From the NCBI GenBank assembly GCA_934330725.1, contig CAKRGM010000054.1:1-9236 (forward strand): a stretch of DNA of 9,236 bases, written 5' to 3'. Under the pieces are notes generated by a model that saw only the letters and a list, made by a program, of their open reading frames with translations, was not told the origin of the DNA and did no database searches. The position numbers and the translations under genes are program-made. The DNA comes from an uncultured Lachnospiraceae bacterium. Lineage in GTDB: Bacteria > Bacillota > Clostridia > Lachnospirales > Lachnospiraceae. Positions 6,524 to 9,236 of this stretch are shown here, piece after piece (within the stretch, counting starts at the first letter, position 1; each line of letters starts with the position of its first letter).

Positions 6524-6540
6524 TACATATTGATGAGGCT

Positions 6541-6582
6541 TCGGTTTGCTATAGCCTGTGACTATGGCAAACCGATTTTTTT
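6541..6582 (+). terminator. Strong intrinsic terminator after the PH-domain gene
   Basis: TCGGTTTGC (6541-6549) is perfectly complementary to GCAAACCGA (6567-6575). An inner ATAG/CTAT helix (6551-6554 and 6562-6565) closes the loop, and seven T residues follow (6576-6582). It starts 18 bases after the stop codon and cleanly separates the PH-domain gene from metE. Confidence 0.92.
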
Positions 6583-6588
6583 ATATAT

Positions 6589-6617
6589 TTTACGGGGAAA
6601 GCCTATATCATTATACT
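6589..6617 (+). promoter_or_regulatory. metE: Possible metE promoter
   Basis: TTTACG (6589-6594), a four of six match to TTGACA, is followed after 17 bases by TATACT (6612-6617), a five of six match to TATAAT. Transcription would start near 6624, giving a metE leader of about 137 nt that contains the hairpin at 6648-6701. It lies just after the previous terminator, as expected. The sequence is AT-rich and the -35 match is weak. Confidence 0.35.
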
Positions 6618-6647
6618 GATAATATACTACTGGTACAGAAAATTAAC

Positions 6648-6701
6648 CTAACCAATAATGCAGAAGAATTTTAATGCAGGTTATTTTGGTATAGTTTTTT
6701 T
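6648..6701 (+). terminator. Terminator-like hairpin in the metE leader
   Basis: CTA, ACCAA, TAA and TGC (6648-6661) pair in order with GCA, TTA, TTGGT and TAG (6676-6694), interrupted by GG, TT and single A bulges. Seven T residues follow directly (6695-6701). An alternative pairing, AACCT (6645-6649) with AGGTT (6678-6682), would break it. The previous gene already has its own terminator at 6541-6582, so this one looks like an attenuator for metE or the end of a short RNA. TAATGCAG is repeated at 6656 and 6672. No SAM riboswitch or T-box core is visible. Confidence 0.45.
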
Positions 6702-6760
6702 CATGATGATGTGCTGGAATATAAAATTAATAGAAAAGTAAAAGAATTGGAGAGTATGTT

Positions 6761-9031
6761 ATGAAGTATTCTGTTATCGGTTTCCCAAGAATAGGAGCTC
6801 ACAGAGAATTAAAGTTTGCAACTGAGAAGTATTTCCGTAATGAAATAAATGCAGACGAATTAAAGAAAAATGTAAATGAATTAAGAGCAGACCAGTGGAA
6901 AGTTCAGAAAAATGCTGGTGCGGCTTTTATTCCTTCTAATGATTATTCATTATATGATGGAATGTTGGATACCGCTTTTATGTTAAATGCAGTTCCAAAG
7001 CGTTACGAAGAACTTAATCTTGATGATATGGCAACATATTTTGCTATGGCAAGAGGATATCAGGGAAGCCATGGCGATGTAAAGGCGTATACAATGAAAA
7101 AGTGGTTTAATACTAACTATCATTATATGGTTCCTGAATTAGATGATGATATAAATATAAAGCTTCGTTCAGAGCACTTTCTTGAAGGATTTTTAGAAGC
7201 AAAAGAACTTGGAATTGATACAAAGCCGGTTATCGCAGGACCATTTACATTCCTTAAACTTGCACGTACAACAGGAAGTAAAAAGAAAGCAGATTACGTT
7301 AATGATATAAAGAATGCTTACATAAGTATTTTAAAGGCATGTGCTGATAAGGGCGTTGAATGGCTGCAGATTGATGAGCCATATCTTGTAATGGATCTTA
7401 GCGCAGATGATATCAGCTTATTTTCTGATTTATACAAGACAATTTTACAGGAAAAAGGAAATGTTAAAGTATTGCTTCAGACATATTTCGGAGATGTAAG
7501 AGATTGTTATAAAGAAATATGTGAGCTTGATTTTGAAGGAATCGGACTTGATTTTATTGAAGGAAAGCAGACAGCAAAACTTGTTGCTGAAAATGGATTC
7601 CCTAAAGATAAGGTTTTATTTGCAGGTCTTGTTAATGGTAAGAATATCTGGAAATGCAGTTATGAAAAGGTTCTTGGACAGATAAAAGAACTTAAGTCAC
7701 AGTGTGAACAGCTTGTTCTTGGTACATCATGCTCATTACAGCATGTTCCATATACAGTTGCTAATGAAACAAAGCTTTCAGATGAAGTTAAGAAGCATTT
7801 CTCATTTGCTTATGAAAAACTTAATGAGATGCAGGAAATCTGCAGACTTGCTGAAGATTCAGCATATGAAAAGGATGCAGCATATGTTGAAAATGTTAAG
7901 CTTTTTAAGCACAGTGATTTAAGAACAGATAAGTCAGTGCAGGAAAAGGTTGCAGCTTTAACAGAAGATGATTTCGTAAGAGAAATGCCAAGAAAAGAAA
8001 GACAGGCATTGCAGCGTAAGCTCTTAGGACTTCCACTTCTTCCAACAACAACTATCGGTTCATTCCCACAGACAAAAGAAGTAAAGCAGAACCGTTCAAG
8101 ATACCGTAAAGGTGAGATTACACAGGAAGAATACCGCGCAAAGTCAAAAGAATTTATTAAGGACTGCATAAAATTACAGGAAGAAATCGGACTTGACGTT
8201 CTTGTTCATGGAGAATTTGAAAGAAATGATATGGTTGAATTCTTTGGTGAGAATTTAAGTGGTTATGTATTTACAGAAAATGCGTGGGTTCAGTCATATG
8301 GAACACGTGGTTTGAAGCCACCTATTATATTCGGTGATATAAAGAGAGAAAAAGATATTACTACAGATTATATTAAATATGCTAATTCTCTTACAGAAAA
8401 AGATGTTAAGGGTATGCTTACAGGACCTGTTACAATACTTAACTGGTCATTCCCAAGAGAAGATATTTCTATTAAAGAAATGATGTATCAGATTGGACTT
8501 GCAATAAGAGATGAAGTACTTGACCTTGAAAAAGCTGGTGTACGTATTATCCAGATTGATGAAGCTGCATTAAGAGAAAAGCTTCCACTGCGCCGTGCAG
8601 ACTGGCACAGTGATTACCTTGATTTTGCAATCAAGGCATTCCGTCTGTGTCATGCAAAGGTAAAACCTGAAACACAGATACATACACATATGTGCTATAG
8701 TGAATTTGAGGATATTATTCCTGAAATTGATGCAATGGATGCAGATGTAATCACATTTGAAGCATCGCGTTCAAAGCTCACTATTCTTGACAGCCTTAAA
8801 GCAAATAATTTTGAGACAGAGGTGGGCCCTGGTGTATATGATATTCATTCACCAAGAGTACCGGGGGTAGAAGAAATTGAGAATGCAATTCACATTATGC
8901 TTAAGAAAATTCCAAAGGAAAGCCTTTGGGTAAATCCTGACTGCGGACTTAAGACACGTGGAAATGATGAGACAGTAGCAAGTCTTAAGAACATGGTTCA
9001 GGCAGCAAAAAATGTGAGAGCAGGTTTATAA
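6761..9031 (+). CDS. metE: Cobalamin-independent methionine synthase
   Basis: This 756-residue cytoplasmic enzyme transfers the methyl group of 5-methyltetrahydrofolate (polyglutamate form) to homocysteine, the last step of methionine synthesis, without vitamin B12. It has the full two-barrel architecture and nearly the same length as E. coli MetE (753). The N-terminal folate-side half opens with VIGFPRIGAHRELKFATEKYF. The catalytic half begins near residue 425 with TTIGSFPQT, whose I432-S434 correspond to the homocysteine-contacting residues. The zinc ligands are H643 and C645 in HTHMCYSEF, E667 in TFEASRSK and C728 in NPDCGLKTR. ATG 6761 lies 6 nt after GGAGAG (6749-6754). The gene stands alone with no S-box or B12 riboswitch in the leader, so its control is unclear. 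The hairpin at 6648-6701 is the only candidate seen. Confidence 0.97.
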   Translation: MKYSVIGFPRIGAHRELKFATEKYFRNEINADELKKNVNELRADQWKVQKNAGAAFIPSNDYSLYDGMLDTAFMLNAVPKRYEELNLDDMATYFAMARGYQGSHGDVKAYTMKKWFNTNYHYMVPELDDDINIKLRSEHFLEGFLEAKELGIDTKPVIAGPFTFLKLARTTGSKKKADYVNDIKNAYISILKACADKGVEWLQIDEPYLVMDLSADDISLFSDLYKTILQEKGNVKVLLQTYFGDVRDCYKEICELDFEGIGLDFIEGKQTAKLVAENGFPKDKVLFAGLVNGKNIWKCSYEKVLGQIKELKSQCEQLVLGTSCSLQHVPYTVANETKLSDEVKKHFSFAYEKLNEMQEICRLAEDSAYEKDAAYVENVKLFKHSDLRTDKSVQEKVAALTEDDFVREMPRKERQALQRKLLGLPLLPTTTIGSFPQTKEVKQNRSRYRKGEITQEEYRAKSKEFIKDCIKLQEEIGLDVLVHGEFERNDMVEFFGENLSGYVFTENAWVQSYGTRGLKPPIIFGDIKREKDITTDYIKYANSLTEKDVKGMLTGPVTILNWSFPREDISIKEMMYQIGLAIRDEVLDLEKAGVRIIQIDEAALREKLPLRRADWHSDYLDFAIKAFRLCHAKVKPETQIHTHMCYSEFEDIIPEIDAMDADVITFEASRSKLTILDSLKANNFETEVGPGVYDIHSPRVPGVEEIENAIHIMLKKIPKESLWVNPDCGLKTRGNDETVASLKNMVQAAKNVRAGL

Positions 9032-9070
9032 TAAACACCCCCTGCTGCCGGAATTGCTATTACAGATAAT

Positions 9071-9214
9071 AAAGCTGATACAAATATAATGTTTGATGCA
9101 AGGTGTCAGATTCAATGGATAAAATTGATTATAATGCAGAAAAAATGCAGAGTGAGACATCAGCTTTGAAATGTAAAAATAATTCGCACTAATAGTACTA
9201 AAATTTAAGCTGAT
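9071..9214 (+). ncRNA. Downstream segment with two exclusive long stems
   Basis: AAAGCTGAT (9071-9079) is exactly complementary to ATCAGCTTT (9159-9167), enclosing an inner TCAAT/ATTGA hairpin near 9112-9128. The same middle segment (9159-9166) can instead pair with AAGCTGAT (9207-9214), which is followed by a T-rich TTCTTT. One strand segment with two alternative partners is the usual layout of an RNA switch. It could belong to the leader of a gene beyond the window or to the metE 3' end. No conserved motif is recognised. The 205 bases after metE hold no convincing gene. Confidence 0.3.
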
Positions 9215-9236
9215 TTCTTTGCGATAAGGTAAAATA

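Noticed and set aside
6583..6760. SAM (S-box), T-box or cobalamin riboswitch upstream of metE
   Set aside because: None of the conserved core sequences of these classes is visible in the leader.
9090..9173. Small ATG-initiated frame of about 27 codons after metE
   Set aside because: It has no ribosome binding site, unusual composition and lies inside the segment with long inverted repeats.

Overview
The window is AT-rich and all of its genes lie on the + strand. Strong AGGAGG-type ribosome binding sites, TTGACA/TATAAT-type promoters, U-tract hairpin terminators and frequent AGA/AAA/TTA codons suggest a low-GC Firmicute. The style and gene content fit Clostridia, perhaps Lachnospiraceae. That placement rests on general appearance, not on a marker gene.

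Layout. 1-296 is a non-coding stretch with tandem TATAAT boxes, a stem-rich segment and a strong intrinsic terminator. 297-5763 looks like one NAD salvage operon: nrtR (Nudix-type regulator), a structured 154-nt gap, nadM (nucleotide adenylyltransferase), pncA (nicotinamidase), pncB (nicotinate phosphoribosyltransferase) and nadE (glutamine-dependent NAD synthetase). 5764-6058 is an AT-rich gap with a perfect palindrome and a terminator-like hairpin. 6059-6523 encodes a small bacterial PH-domain protein with its own strong terminator. 6583-6760 is the leader of metE and holds another hairpin plus T-run. metE (cobalamin-independent methionine synthase) fills 6761-9031. The last 205 bases hold no convincing gene but contain long complementary segments.

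How the genes work together. PncA turns nicotinamide into nicotinate, PncB makes nicotinate mononucleotide, the NadM-type enzyme would adenylylate it, and NadE amidates the product to NAD. The cluster therefore carries every step of the deamidating (Preiss-Handler) salvage route, with an NrtR-family regulator in front and palindromic candidate operators on its promoter. No de novo NAD genes are present in the window. The PH-domain gene and metE have no evident link to NAD and appear to be separate transcription units.

The protein-coding content belongs to known families. The less explained material lies between the genes: a folded segment between nrtR and nadM that can mask the nadM ribosome binding site, a roughly 30-nt motif present both upstream of nrtR and upstream of the PH-domain gene, a terminator-like hairpin in a metE leader that lacks a SAM riboswitch, and a pair of mutually exclusive stems downstream of metE. 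All of these were read by eye, without folding software or database searches.
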